Below, piece after piece: positions 17,326 through 17,443 of a stretch of 17,443 nt of DNA; position 1 is the stretch's first letter; every line of letters starts with the position of its first letter. Source of the DNA: Candidatus Flexifilum affinis (GTDB lineage: Bacteria; Chloroflexota; Anaerolineae; Aggregatilineales; Phototrophicaceae); NCBI GenBank assembly GCA_016713325.1, contig JADJPJ010000013.1:1-17443 (forward strand). The letters are read 5' to 3'. The position numbers and the translations under genes are program-made. The notes beneath the pieces are model-generated. The model was given only the letters and a program-made list of their open reading frames with translations, had not been told where the DNA came from and did no database searches.

Positions 17326-17443
17326 CTCGCAACGATCAACTCGCCGGCTGCTGGCTCGCCGCAGCCCGCTCCATCGGCCGCCGCGACCGTGGTCGCCAAG
17401 GGTCGGAAGAAGGATGTGGCAGCAGCAGCGGGGCCAGCGTGAA

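Noticed and set aside
17339..17443. Start of a further gene at the right edge (ATG about 17413, or an Ala/Lys-rich frame)
   Set aside because: Too short, no convincing ribosome binding site distance, and the Ala/Lys-rich frame ends within the window; GC-rich noise explains it equally well.
1..17443. tRNA, rRNA or replication origin
   Set aside because: I saw no cloverleaf with a T-loop consensus, no rRNA-like stretch and no DnaA-box cluster on either strand.

Overview
The window is GC-rich bacterial DNA (mostly around two thirds G+C) from a genome that fits Chloroflexota (Anaerolineae-like) best. The basis is indirect: a 7TM-PAS-PAS histidine kinase, a Uma2-family protein, an iron-sulfur L-serine dehydratase, a YhaQ/NatA-type ABC exporter, and many short palindromic repeats with GTAG/CTAC tails. 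No rRNA, tRNA or marker gene is present, so the phylum is an inference.

Layout: a left-edge gene of unknown function (minus strand, cut by the window) is divergent from a membrane histidine kinase (about 1018-3088, plus). A stand-alone TipAS-domain protein follows (3346-3808, minus). The gene-poor stretch 3809-4572 holds a CCTCACCC-bounded repeat, a 342-bp element with 29-bp terminal inverted repeats and four internal hairpins, and a perfect palindrome. Next, on the plus strand, is a one-polypeptide type IIG restriction-modification enzyme (4573-8136), then, 6 nt later, an O-antigen ligase-like membrane protein with a long C-terminal extension (8143-10836), and an L-serine dehydratase (10875-12314). 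On the minus strand are a Uma2-family protein (12444-13004) and a three-gene ABC-2 export operon transcribed ATPase, permease, permease from 16572 down to 13117. A receiver-only response regulator (16840-17237, plus) with a likely terminator closes the window.

Two observations stand out. First, the intergenic short palindromic units also occur as clusters inside two coding sequences. One is in-frame in the restriction-modification enzyme just before its NPPW catalytic motif; the other is in the ligase-like gene. The units share a GGRC...GYCC frame, an asymmetric GTAG/CTAC tail and variable inner stems. Second, the putative target-recognition region of the restriction-modification enzyme (about 7321-7800) falls to roughly 48% GC inside a roughly 67% GC gene, which suggests domain exchange.

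Nearly every gene is broken by one-base indels, several of them in G or C runs, while the protein reads on canonically in the next frame. Density rises toward the right end (13.1-17.2 kb). I treat most of these as sequence errors, and the gene spans below join the frames. Raw reads would be needed to exclude real decay, above all in the ABC operon.
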